This document shows positions 34,835-47,200 of a stretch of DNA of 64,000 nucleotides, piece after piece. The notes beneath the pieces are model-generated. The model searched no databases, had not been told where the DNA came from, and saw nothing but the letters and a program-made list of their open reading frames with translations. The stretch is from assembly GCF_021347895.1 (NCBI RefSeq), contig NC_067120.1, forward strand, positions 25,529,361 through 25,593,360, in the 5' to 3' direction. The translations under genes and the position numbers were made by a program. Source of the DNA: Acanthochromis polyacanthus (Eukaryota; Chordata; Actinopteri; Pomacentridae). How positions within the stretch are numbered: the stretch's first letter is position 1; each line of letters opens with the position of its first letter.

Positions 34835-35782
34835 TTAGAAGAGCCAGGGGGTAATGGCAGATTCCCGAAATAGCTGCCCATCTATGTATAGTTTGTTCAC
34901 AACTAGTGCAGTCCGTTTACCTTTCTGCCTGTGTTCTTTCATGATGGGGTATAAAACCTTGCGCCTCTTGTTTAATTCTCTGGGAAACTGATCATTCATC
35001 CCATAAAACGTACCTTTCAGCTCCCGTCCTTTGCTCCTTACGAGCACTTTCTGTTGGAAGTGCTCGAACTTTGCGATGATAGGACGGGGACGGTTTCCTC
35101 CTCGGAGTCCGAGCCGGTGGACGCAGTGGAAAGTGATGTTTTTAACCGTATCTGCAGGGATTTTAAGCGCTGACACCATTTAGTTTTTAACAAGGGACTC
35201 TGGGTTATTCGGTGTGGACTCAGGGATGCCAGAGAAGATCAGGTTTTCCCGCATACTCCTCGACTGAATGTCCAGGACAGTCTCCTTCAGGGTTTTGTTT
35301 TCTTTTTTAAGTGTAGTCACCTCTGAAGTGACGGCTGTCAGCATGGACCGGAGTTCCGAGTTGTCTCTCTGCAGGGCCTCTATCTGCTGGTGAGTGAACT
35401 CCAGGGTTGCCTTCAGGTCCTTAATCTCCTGGTGAAGCAGACCAAGGATATCGAGTTTTTTATTAATAGATTCAAGGACACTTACCTGGATATCCGTGGT
35501 CTGCAGGTCTTGTGTGTCAGTCACGGAGTCGGCTTTCTTCCTCTTGTTTGGGTTCGGGTTCTGGGTGACTGGTTCTTCCATCGTGCACCGGACAAAGTAG
35601 TCGTCCATAAATCTCTCGAGTTCCTCCACTTTTAGCACTACTTCTGCGATCTTGAGCAGGCTACTTAGATAGTTTTTTTCATATAAATTATTCGAGAAAA
35701 CGGCGATTTGTTTACTTCTAATCGAGCAGCTGGGGGCCGCCATGTTGAATTTCGTCACTCTTGCAGAATCTCGCGATCTCAC
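34835..35782 (-). pseudogene. L1 ORF1 (nucleic-acid-binding protein), one stop
   Basis: ORF1 proteins of L1 form trimers that bind the element RNA. The N-terminal piece 35782-35180 (200 aa) has a basic start, then KKLDILGLLHQEIKDLKATL and EVTTLKKENKTLKETVL, heptad-rich coiled coil, followed by RSMRENLIFSGIPES, the start of the RRM-like domain. After a stop near 35180, the same domain continues at 35179-34835 with FHCVHRLGLRGGNRPRPIIA, KFEHFQQKVLVRSKG and a C-terminal region ending SAITPWLF. One nonsense codon is the only clear lesion. Confidence 0.82.
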
Positions 35783-35928
35783 AGCATCTCGCAGGAGATA
35801 CGTGTGTGAAAAGTGTTACTGAGATCACGTGTTCTTTATTTTAACTGCGGTGTCGTCAGTTTTCTTTTTGTTTTTCTCACAACCTATCTGCTAACATGGA
35901 GGAAGCAGAAGGTCTATTGATATATTTA

Positions 35929-36426
35929 CTCCGGCAAGAAACGCGACAGAGTTATGTGACGATCATCATTAGTTTGTCTGTCTGTTTGTCTGACTATTTA
36001 GGAACATTACTCAAAAACGTATCAACAGATTTTCAACAAAATTTTCAAGGAAGGTCAGAAATGACACAAGGACCAAGTGATTAGATTTTGAAAAAGTTGA
36101 AAGGATTGTGGTTGATTTGTAGTAGGATCATTATGTAATCATGTGATCATCAGCAGCCAACTGACGTAGCATCAGTCATAGTTACAGTGACGCCGTGCCG
36201 CTGTCACGCAATGATACAGAAATCTTTAACAAATCCATGGATCCAGACTATAAGCCGCATCACTGCCAAAATCTACTCCTTGTGTCATTTCTGACCTTCC
36301 CTGAAAATCTCATCCAAATCTGTTTGTCAGTTTTTGAGTAATGTTGTGCACAGACAGATTCACAGGTTAACAGAAGGACAAACATATGTCAATTGTCACA
36401 TAACTCCACCGCGTTTCTTGGCAGAG
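35929..36426. mobile_element. MITE of family M2 (complete palindrome)
   Basis: A 498-bp element whose two arms mirror each other: CTCCGGCAAGAAACGCG and 'gagttatgtgacgatca' on the left, 'caattgtcacataactc' and CGCGTTTCTTGGCAGAG on the right. TA is on both sides (35927-35928, 36427-36428). Partial copies are at 4928, 15160, 49520 and 61435. The structure fits a mariner-type non-autonomous element. Confidence 0.82.
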
Positions 36427-37776
36427 TAATTATTAATTGAACTGCTGCCGATTGCTCGACATTGCACACACATTTTGTTGGATTTACACAATGACAAAGA
36501 AAAGTCTCTATCTATCTATCTATCTATCTATCTATGTACACCACTGATGTCAGTGAATAACACATTCCATGTCTTCTGTTGGTAAATAAATACTGTTGGT
36601 ATTTTTGTGACTTTCAATATTTTTGTCATGGCCTATTTGCTTGGTTTTACAGTATGCATTACATTATACAGATTCTGCAATATATTTCTCAGAACAGGTC
36701 TAAACAATCCCATGCATTCGGGTTGAATCTGTAGTCTCCTCTGCTCTGTATGATGTAAAAATGAGCAAGCAGCATTTTCCTGGAAGGGCTGCAAGGTGAC
36801 AAAGTGAAGAGAGGATCTTGTGTGATGTGACGTGTTGTGTAAGTGTGGATCCGAGGTTGTGTGGCGCTGACATTGGGTGGGTGGGACATTTGCATCTCAA
36901 AGAGACTCTTCAAGCTCTTCAGCTCATCACTGTCAAGTCATGTGTGGTAGTTGGTCGTGCAAGAGGAAAGCTCACGCTGTTAACTAACAATTTTATGATT
37001 CATCATTTTATTTATTTTTCATTTAGATACATCAATAACACTTTGTTTTATTCACAATATTTTTAATCTTTCTCCATTTTTTTTTTTTTTAGCAATTAGC
37101 TAATGCCAGTCTGCAATGTCACACATGGCAGCACCTTCATTCAACACATTGTGATGCTGCATTCACACAACACAAAAAAAACACATTTTTTGACCTCCAA
37201 CTTAAAAAAAAGTGTGATGAAATGCTTGTGGAGGTCCCGGTTCAGCTAAAATGGTGTTAAATTTCAGCATCAGGTTCTGAGAGAGTAAAAAACAAACCCA
37301 TCCGTCAGTTCTCTCCTGGTTTGTGCTAGGAAAGCTCAGGGGCTGTTTAACTAAGATCATCTCTGGAGGTCTGAAGCAGCAGGAAGAGCCATCTGCTGAA
37401 CTCAGCTTAATTGCACTCCCTTCTTCTTTCATCTGTCAGGGGAAGAACTAAGCTCTTTGTCTTAGTGCTGCTATCACAACTTCAGTCTGCTGCTGGTGCT
37501 TAAAGGAACCTCATCAGAACGTGATTAGGAAGGGTGCTTCCTCTCCAAAGGTTGTTGTCCAGGAATATTTGTGTTTCCAGCTTTCGTGACCAAAGAATTT
37601 CAGTTCTGTAGCAAATAACAAGCCAATTTTTGAGGACACTCTACTTAATCTTACACTTTTTCTGAATATCAGCTGAGTCACTTCCCATTTTAAAGCAGAA
37701 AAGATGTTGATTTCATAGGCCAAATCTTAGAGGTTTCATCCACGGGTCACTTTTCCATGGGGGTCAATTTTCTATC
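36427..37776. other. 3' flank of synaptotagmin gene, no gene seen
   Basis: A (TCTA)n microsatellite lies at ~36506-36534. The rest is AT-rich with no supported coding exon. A poly(A) site for the synaptotagmin transcript may lie here or in 37777-38217, but several TTTATT candidates exist and none stands out. Confidence 0.4.
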
Positions 37777-38090
37777 TGACACCGGCCTGGGCCTGGGCTC
37801 TTTCTGCATGGAGTTTGCATGTTCTCCCTGTGCATGCGTGGGTTTTCTCTGGGCACTCCGGCTTCCTCCCACAGTCAAAAATATGCTGAGGTTAATTGAT
37901 TACTCTAAATTTCCCGTAGGTATGAATGTGAGTGTGATTGTTTGTCTCTATATGTAGCCCTGCGACAGACTGGCGATCTGTCCAGGGTGTCCCCTGCCTT
38001 CGCCCGAGTCAGCTAAAATAGGCTCCAGCCCCCCCCCCCCCGCGACCCTAGTGAGGATAATGCGGTGTATAGAGAATGGATGGATGGATG
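37777..38090 (+). repeat. SINE-like repeat S1 (copy 2), 5'-truncated
   Basis: It contains 'tttctgcatggagtttgcat', 'gtgcatgcgtgggttttctc' and 'gacagactggcgatctgtcc', a 12-C run, and the GGATGGATGGATG tail. It lacks the GTGGTTAGCACT head of copy 1. It lies within 450 bp downstream of the synaptotagmin stop codon, probably in its 3' UTR, antisense to it. Confidence 0.8.
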
Positions 38091-38217
38091 AAAATACAAT
38101 TGTAAATCTTAATATGTAACACAATATAATCAGATAGTTAAAAAAAACAACAACTCAGAAGTGATCTTTAAATGATATTTAAATTTCCCATTACTGGTTT
38201 TGTGTATCGGAAATGTT

Positions 38218-41200
38218 TCATTTTGAACTCCACCTTGTGTTTTCAACCAGTTTGCTGGGGATTGGGATCTTCTTTTTCAGAGTCAAGGTAGAGTTGACCT
38301 GCTCAGCCGACAGCAGGCTGTGCCACTGAGCAACTGGCCGCCGTGGGTTGGACAACATGTCAGCCCAGTGCCTCAGTTGGTTCCCTGTAGCGTCACAACC
38401 CAGAAAAATCTTTCCTAAAGCGTCGTTCCTGCTTATGTCGTCATGGTCCCACACAGAGATGACAAGGTTGATCCTCTAAAGTTGACAAGAACACAGATTT
38501 TTCACTCTAATTTAAATTAAAGTACTATTTTGAAACAGGTACCTAAAACAGCAATTTAAGGGAAAACGCTTTTTGCAGGCTTGTAACATTTACAATAAGT
38601 TACACTACCAGTCAAAAGTTTGGACACACCTTATTACCGCCTGGCAAAACTGCGTTTTCCGGAAGATATTGTTTTTAGCTGCATGGTCTTGCTTGCTTGC
38701 TTGTTTGTCTGTAACAATTTGATTTCCGCGCGATAACTCGATAAAATATTGATGTAGCCTCACCATATTTGGTACACACGTGTAACATAATAAGACACAG
38801 GTCAAGTTTGCATTTGGTGACCTTGACCTCATTTTCAAGGTCACAAGGGTCATCTTTGTCGCCGGGCAGTCCAAGTTTGGTAAAACTTCTTGTTTATTGT
38901 TTTTTCTTTACTTTCATTTTCATGACTATTTACATTGTAGATTCTCACTGGAGGCATCAAAACTATGAATGAACACATATGGAATTATGCTGTAAATTTT
39001 TTTAAAAAAAAGTGAAATTAGTCAAAACATGTTTTGTATTTTATTTTTTCTTCAAAGTAGCCACCCTTTGCTTTGATTACTGCTTTGCTCTTGGTCTTCT
39101 CTTGATGAGCTTTATGAGGTAGTCACCTGAAATGGTTTTCACTTCACAGGTGCACCTTGTCAAGGTTAATTTGTGGAATTTTTTGCCTTCTTAATGGGGT
39201 TGGGACCATCAGTTGTGTTGTGCAGAAGTCAGGTTGGTACACAGTTGACAGAAACCATATTATGGAAAGAACCAATTAGCTAAGTAAAGAGAAATGACAC
39301 TGCATCATTACTTGAAGAACTGAAGGTCAGTCAATCCAGACAATTGCAAAAACTTTAAATGTATCTCCAAGTGCAGTCGCAAAAACCATGTGCTACGACC
39401 AGACTGGCTCACACAAGGACTGGCCAAGGAAGGAAAAACCAAGAGTAATCTCTGCTGCTGAGGAGAAGTTCATCCGAGTCACCAGCCTCAGAAATGGCAA
39501 GTTAACAGCACATCAGATTAGAGCCCAGATAAATGTCATACAGACTTCTAGTAGCAGACACATCTCTAGATCAACTGTTCAGAGGAGACTGTGCCAATCA
39601 GGCTTTCATGGCCAAACTGCTGCTACGAAACCACTACTAAGGAAAAGAAACAAGCACAAGACATTTGTTTGGGTCAAGAAACACAAGAAAGGAACATTCG
39701 ACCAGAGGAAATCTGTGCTTTGGTCTGATGAGTCCAAATTTGAGGTTTTTGGTTCCGTCCGCCATGTCTTGTGTGGCACAGAAAAGGTGACTGGATGGTC
39801 TCTACATGCATGGTTCCCATTGTGAATCATAGAGAACGTGCAACATGCCATCCCATCCGGTTTGTGTTTAGTTGGACCATCATTTATTATTCAACAGGAC
39901 AATGACCCCAAACACACCTCCAGGCTGTGTAATGACTATTTGACCAAGAAGGAGAGTGATGGAGTATTGCTCAGAAGACCTGAACTCCAAAGTCACTTGA
40001 CCTAAAACTAATACAGATGGTTTGGGATGAGATGGACCGCAGAGTGAAGATGAAAGGGCCAACAGGTGGTCAGCATCTCTGGGAACTCCTTCAAGACTAT
40101 TGGAAAAACCATTTCAGGTGACTACCTCATGGAGCTCATTGAGAGAATGCCAAGAGTGTGCAAAGCAGTAATAAAAGCAGAGGGTGGCTATTTTGAAGAA
40201 TCTAAAACATAAAGCATGTTTTGACCTATTTCACATTTTTTTTGTTTACAACATAATTCCATTTCTGTTCATTCACAATTTTGATGCCTTCAGTGAGAAT
40301 CTACAATGTAAATAGTCATGAAAATAAAGAAAAAAACATTAATTGAGAAGGTGTGTCCAAACTTTTGACTGGTAGTGTATATTTAACACTTTACAATGAA
40401 TCCGAATATAACACTTTACATTTCATAGACATCTTTTCTTGCTTCCAGGCAGCCTCTGGTTTTCAGTGAACTTTAAAAATGAATCACAGAATTTTTACAA
40501 AATGATTCAACAAATTTAACAGGTAGTGTAATGCATAAAATTAATGATAACGCTTTCAGGGAATAAATCATCATGGATATGGATCCCTTAGATTTTCACA
40601 AAATAAGACACACATTTTAATACTATTTATGCCCAATTTGGTTTATGGTTAGAGGGGTAAAGATGTTTATGAAAGAAATGTTGATGTGCTTTTGTAGAAT
40701 TAAAAAAAAAATAGACAATATTGTTTCAGATTTGCATTTCTTGTTTTTACCGACAAACGCTAATCTGATATAAAAAGATGACAAAATGATCATAATCAAT
40801 CCACAATATATTGTTATTTTTTGTTTGTTTGTTTTGTTTTCCTAAAATGTTATGAGTATCATCCTGAAAAGTAAGGCTCCTCTTTTTTTTTTTTTTTTTT
40901 GTGATGACACTTACCTGGATTTGTTCAAATGTCACATCAAAAGTGAAGGATTCATTATAATAAGGGTTCAGCGTCTTCCTTTTTATGGACGTCTTCCTTT
41001 TCTTCCACTTTCTCTTGTCTAGAGCCAGCTGCACCTTGACATATGGATCTACAAAAACCAAACAGAAGAAAATCACTGAGACCAGTAAATATGCTTCCTC
41101 ACACCTTTTTAAAGCCCATGTCTAATTCTGGTATAAAATTTATTTGTGGAAATCAAGGTGATTTTTTCTCAAAATGATCAAATAATACATAAAAAATATT

Positions 41201-44200
41201 TTCCTGTGGGAGGATTAAAATCAGTCATAATGTAATGTATTATTATGTTATTAGAATTAACTAAATTGTTCAGATAATCAAAGAAAACACACAACACAAA
41301 TAATTCTGTTTTCTCTATCTGAGCAACCCATTTTGATCAATCAGCTTAAGCACTGAACTTGTTATACCACATGAAGTAACAAGTTGCCAAATTTAATCAA
41401 AACTGAGGAAATAAACACTCCTACTAAAAGCTAATTAATCTGGGATGAATTATTCTTTACACCATCCAAAATTACAGTACAGTATCTGAAGAAATAATTA
41501 CTATAGTCATTAATTTGGGGTTTTGTAGCTCTTAAACCTCAGTCAAGCCACGTTTATACACATGTACACATGCTCTGTATTAGCAGAAATATAAGAACCC
41601 TAAGGTAATCAATGGGAAATCTTTTAAGAAGTTACTATTTTTGATATGACATTCTGTCTCTGGCTGACCTGAACTTCCTCCAGCATCCATGCCCTTCAAG
41701 TTTTTGGCTTCCAAGATCACCACAGTCAGTTTGCTGGCAGTAGGAACATAGCGCAGAGAGAAGCAGATCTCCCCCAGGTTTTCTTCCTGCAGCACATAAA
41801 TGTGACACTTAAACTTTCAGTGATTCAGAAACATGACTGGTGTCCATCAGTGGCAAACTGAATTTTATTTGCATGTTTGGAAAAGGAGTTGCACAGTGAC
41901 TTTGGCATCAGCACTTTCGCCTTGCAGCTAGAAGATCCCCAATTTGCATCCCAGCCTGGTCTGGGATCTTTCTGCATGGAGTTTTCAATGTTCTCCCTGT
42001 GCATGCAAAAACATGCTGAGGTTAATTGGTAACTCTGAAATTGTCAGTAGGTACAAATGTGAGTGTGATTGTTTGTCTCTTTATGTATCCCTGTGGTAGA
42101 CTGGTGACCTGTCCAGGGTGTCATCTGACCTTTGACCTAAGTCAGCTGGAATAGGCTTCCCCGTGACCATAGTGAGGATTAAGTGGTGTATAGATAATGG
42201 ATGGATGGAAGTTTGGAACCACAAATGCAGAGAGGTCCTGAAAGAAAACCTACTTCAGAATGCAGCCACCTGGAACAGTGGAATAACTTCAGGAGGGGCT
42301 GAATGTCTTAGTCATAAACATAAACATAAACCACATAGAACTTCTGTGAAGAAACATGAAAACAGTAGATGCTTTGCGCCTACTGTGACAACACCTGAGA
42401 GGATCTTTCAGAAAGAATATGATAAACTGCCCGGAGCTTGTAGAGACTTACCCAAGAAAACTGAACGCTGTAACTATTGCCAAATAGATTTCTACAAAGT
42501 ACTGAATAAATGATTTGAGTACTTTTGCAAATATGACATTTCAGGTTTCGTTTTTTAAATGAATAAATATGCAAATATATATTTTAGCAATATGGGCTTT
42601 TACGAGTAGATTGACAAAGGGAAAATATTTATTTTAAAATTTGTATGTAATTAAATAAATATCTACAACACAAAGTGTGTGGCAAGTTCAGTGGTCTAAA
42701 ATCTTACAGAAGTGAATGTACTTATGTATAAATATAACTTGTTGATTTTGATATTTGACATTGGTAAAGGTTATTCAGAAAAAGAAAGTAAAATTTCAAC
42801 TGGTAGAAACCAGTACTGTGTTTGGTGGTTGTATTTTTTGTTTTTGGCAAGATATGCTGGAATGCAGAGGAATGTAGCCGCAAGGGGACACAAGCCAGTG
42901 TCTTATTGTGGCGGTCCCAAGCCCGGATAAATACAGAGGCTTGTGTCAGGAAGGGCATCCGACGTAGAACTTTGGCCAAATCAAACATGCGAATCAAATG
43001 TATGACTTCCATACCGGATCGGTCGAGGCCCGGGTTAACAACGACCGCCATCGGTGCTGTTGACCTACAGGGTGCCGGTGGAAAATGGACGACTGTTGGT
43101 CGAAGAAGGAGGGAGGAAGGTGTGTTTGTAGGAAGAGAGAGAAGAGGAACACCAAAAGTCTAGGACTGAGAATAGGGACTTTGAATGTTGCAACTATGAC
43201 AGGAAAAGATAGAGAGCTGGTTGACATGATGCAGAGGAGGAAGGTGGACATACTGTGTGTCCAGGAGACCAGGTGGAAAGGTAGTAAAGCTAGAAGTTTA
43301 GGAGCAGGGTTCAAGTTGTTCTATCATGGTGTAGATAGGAAGAGAAATGGAGTAGGAGTTATCTTAAAGGAGGAGTTTGTTAGGAATGTCCTGGAGGTAA
43401 AAAGAGTGTCAGATCAAGTGATGAGCCTGAAGCTAGAAATTGAAGGTGTGATGTTCAATGTTATTAGTGGGTATGCTCCACAGGTAGGATGTGAGCTGGA
43501 GGAGAAGAAGAAATTCTGGTTGGACCTTGATGAAGTGATGCAGAGCATCCCTAGAAGTGAGAGAGTTGTCATTGGTGCAGACTTCAATGGACACGTTGGT
43601 GCAGGAAACAGATGAGGAGGTCATGGGCAGGTTTGGTATCCAGGAGAGGAACACAGAAGGACAGATGGTGGTTGACTTTGCTAAAAGGATGGAAATGGCT
43701 GTAGTGAATACTTTCTTCCAGAAGAGGCAGGAACATAGGGTGACCTATAAGAGTGAAGGTAGGAGCACACAGGTAGACTATATCTTGTGTAGACGATGTA
43801 ATCTGAAGGAGATCAGTGACTGCAAAGTAATGGTAGGTGAAAGTGTAGCCAGACAGCATAGGATGGTGGTGTGCAGGATGACCCTGGTGGTGAAGAAGAT
43901 GAAGAGGGCAAAGGCAGAGCAGAGGACCAAATGGTGGAAGCTGAAAAAGGAAGAGTGTTGTATGACTTTCAGGAAAGAGTTGAGACAGGCTTTGGATGAT
44001 CAGGAGGTGCTTCCAGATGACTGGACAACTACAGCAAATGTGATCAGGGAGACAGGTCGGAGAGTACTTGGTGTGTCATCTGGAAGGAAAGGAGATAAGG
44101 AGACTTGGTGGTGGAATGAGGAGGTACAGGAGTGGATCCAGAGAAAGAGGTTAGCTAAGACGAAGTGGGACACTGAGAGGACTGAAGAGAGTAGACAGGA

Positions 44201-47200
44201 GTACAGGGAGATGCAGCGTAAGGTGAAAGTAGAGGTGGCAAAGGCCAAACAAGGGACTTACGATGACTTGTATTCTAGGTTGGACAGTAAGGAGGTAGAG
44301 ACTGATCTGTACAGGTTGGCAAGGCAGAGAGACAGAGATGGGAAGGACGTGCAGCAGGTTAGGGTGATAAAGGATAAGGATGGAAGTGTGTTGACAGGTG
44401 CCAGTAGTGTGATGGGAAGATGGAAAGAGTACTTTGAAGAGTTGATGAACGAGGAAAATGAGAGAGAATGAAGAATAGAAGAGGTGACTGTTGTGGACCA
44501 GGAAGTAGCAAAGATTAGTAAGGATGAAGTGAGGAGGGTATTGAAGAGGATGAAGTGTGGAAAGGCACTTGGTCCTGATGATATCCCTGTGGAGGTATGG
44601 AAGTGTCTCGGAGAGGTAGCAGTACAGTTTCTGACTGGGTTGTTCAACAGGATCTTAGATAGTGAGAAGATGCCCGAAGAATGGAGGAGAAGTGTGCTGG
44701 TGCCCATCTTTAAGAACAAGGGAGATGTGCAGAGTTGTGGCAACTACAGAGGAATAAATCTGATGAGCCACACAATGAAGCTATGGGAAAGAATAGTTGA
44801 AGCTAGGCTAAGGGCGGAGGTGAACATCTGTGAGCAGCAGTATGGTTTCATGCCAAGAAAGAGTACAACAGATGCAATATTTGCTTTGAGGATGTTGATA
44901 GAGAAGTACAGAGAAGGTCAGAAGGAGCTGCACTGTGTCTTTGTAGATCTGGAGAAAGCTTATGACAGGGTGCCCAGAGAGGAACTGTGGTTTTGTATGA
45001 GGAAGTCTGGAGTGGCAGAGAAGTATGTTAGAGTGGTGCAGGACATGTATGAGGACTGTAAGACAGTGGTGAGGTGTGCTGTAGGTGTGACAGAGGAGTT
45101 CAAGGTGAAGGTGGGACTATAACAGGGATCAGCTCTGAGCCCCTTCTTGTTTGCTATGGTGATGGACAGGATGACAGATGAGGTTAGACAGGAGTCTCCA
45201 TGGACTATGATGTTTGCAGATGACATTGTGATCTGTAGTGAGAGCAGGGAACAGGTGGAGGAGAAGCTAGAGGTGTGGAGGTTTGCCCTGGAAAGGAGAG
45301 GAATGAAGGTTAGCCGCAGCAAGACGGAGTATCTGTGTGTGAATGAGAGGGACCCAAGTGGAAGAGTGAGGTTACAGGGAGAAGAGATCAAGAAGGTGGA
45401 GGATTTTAAGTACTTAGGGTCAACAGTCCAGAGCAATGGAGAGTGTGAAAAAGAGGTGAAGAAGTATGTACAGGCAGGCTGGAACGGCTGGAGAAAAGTG
45501 TCAGGTGTGATAGAAGAGTTTCAGCTAAAATGAAAGGAAAGGTTTACAAAACTGTGGTGAGACCAGCCATGTTGTTTGGTCTGGAGACAGCGTCCCTGAG
45601 GAAAAGACAAGAGGCAGAGCTGGAGGTAGCAGAACTGACGATGCTGAGGTTCTCTTTGGGAGTGACCAGGATGGATAGGATCAGGAATGAGGACATCAGA
45701 GGGACAGCACATGTTAGAGCCTTTGGAGCTAAAGTCAGAGAGGCCAGACTGAGATGGTTCGGACATGTCCAGAGGAGAGAGAGTGAATATATTGGTAGAA
45801 GGATGCTGAGTTTCCCATTGCCAGGCAGGAGGCCTAGAAGAAGAGCAAAGAGGAGGTTTATGGATGTGGTTACAGAGGACATGAAGGTAGTTGGTGTGAG
45901 AGAAGAGGATGCAGAAAACAGGATTAGATGGAGGCAATTGATTCGCTGTGGCGACCCCTGAAGGGAAAAGCCAAAAGGAAAAGAAGAAGATGCTGGAATG
46001 CAGAGGCTGTAAAGGAAGTAGCATATTGCCCTTTTCGTTCTTTAAATTAAAGATAAAAGACACTGGGCTACTAATATTAAAATTCACTCTTTCCTATATA
46101 CAAACACTACCATCATGAAATATACTCACATTTCAGACTCTTATACACATAAATGGGAAGAGGAAAAAGAAACCTCAAACTTGGCGGGCTCAGCCAGGTC
46201 CTGCCACTCTTCAATGACGTGGTTCCAATCGACATTGCAGAGCTGCACCCTGAGCTCACCGATGATTTCATGTTTGGAGAATCGGTTGAAATCAAACACC
46301 TTCATCACCACTACCGACTTCAGGAGGGTCGATTTGGACAGCTGGGGAACAGATCACTCAGGTTGGAAACACAATCATCTTTTCACTTTGAGGAACTTTA
46401 GGTTCAAGAGCAAGTCAATAAACAGTGGAAAGTTGTAATTACTGAATAACAGCCTTCAGCACCAGGTTAAATATTATTCAATAATAAAAGTCTCTTATCT
46501 TAAATGTGCATTGATTTAAGAGTTATTTTAAATAGAATATCGAAACTGATTTTTGTATCTACCATGTTATGTTCACACATAATAACAAAGCTACTGACGA
46601 AAAAAAACAATGCAGGTTGTTTCATTGAGACTTCAGACCAAAAGTCTTTACAAGCAAAATTTCCTTTGGAATCAATAAAATTATTGATTATCTTATCCAT
46701 TTGCATACAACCAAACTAAGAGTTCCTCTAAATCCTCACTACCTGGAAGGTGAATTGCTCATTGTAGACAGGGTTCAGTGTGTTTCTGAACACCTTGGTC
46801 TCACAGGTTTTGGACTTGTCAGGGCAGATGTACACTTTGACGTATGGGTCTGAGCTTCCTCCTATGTCCATGGCCTTCAGGCTGTTGGCTTGTTTGATTC
46901 CCACTGTGAGCTGTAAAGAATGCAGACAAGTACTGACTCTGAGTCTGAGTTAAAGGCAAACTCACTGATTTTGCATATCAAAGATTTCTTCCAGCTGAAT
47001 TGTGAGTAATGCAGTGTGGGTAATGGAGATGACAGGTTTAGCCAGGAAGAAGAATGCATCCAGTAAATGAGACCATATCTGTGTTTCTACAATGATGCTG
47101 ATGCTTTTTAAAAATTGTATTATGAGTTTTGCAATGTTACAGAAAACATCATGAGGAAAATACAAGGCTTACCGGGAGTATCCATTGGCGGTTAAAACAT

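Larger units (their letters stand above)
25640..35880 (-). mobile_element. L1-clade LINE, long, with two nested DNA transposons
   Basis: Read on the minus strand: a short 5' UTR (~35783-35880), ORF1 (35782-34835), a purine-rich inter-ORF spacer, ORF2 (33309-27911), then a ~2.2-kb presumed 3' UTR that is strikingly GC-rich (~25700-27720). A hAT element (33762-34820) sits between ORF1 and the spacer, and a Tc1 element (31407-33031) sits inside the endonuclease domain of ORF2. Several stops and frameshifts also break both ORFs. The exact 3' end is not clear, because no clean poly(A) or target duplication was found. The left limit given is where GC-rich sequence gives way to TTTG/TTTA-type simple repeats. 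Confidence 0.85.

Noticed and set aside
36506..36534. TCTA tandem as a possible CRISPR or satellite array
   Set aside because: A short tetranucleotide microsatellite without spacers; CRISPR is not expected in a vertebrate genome.
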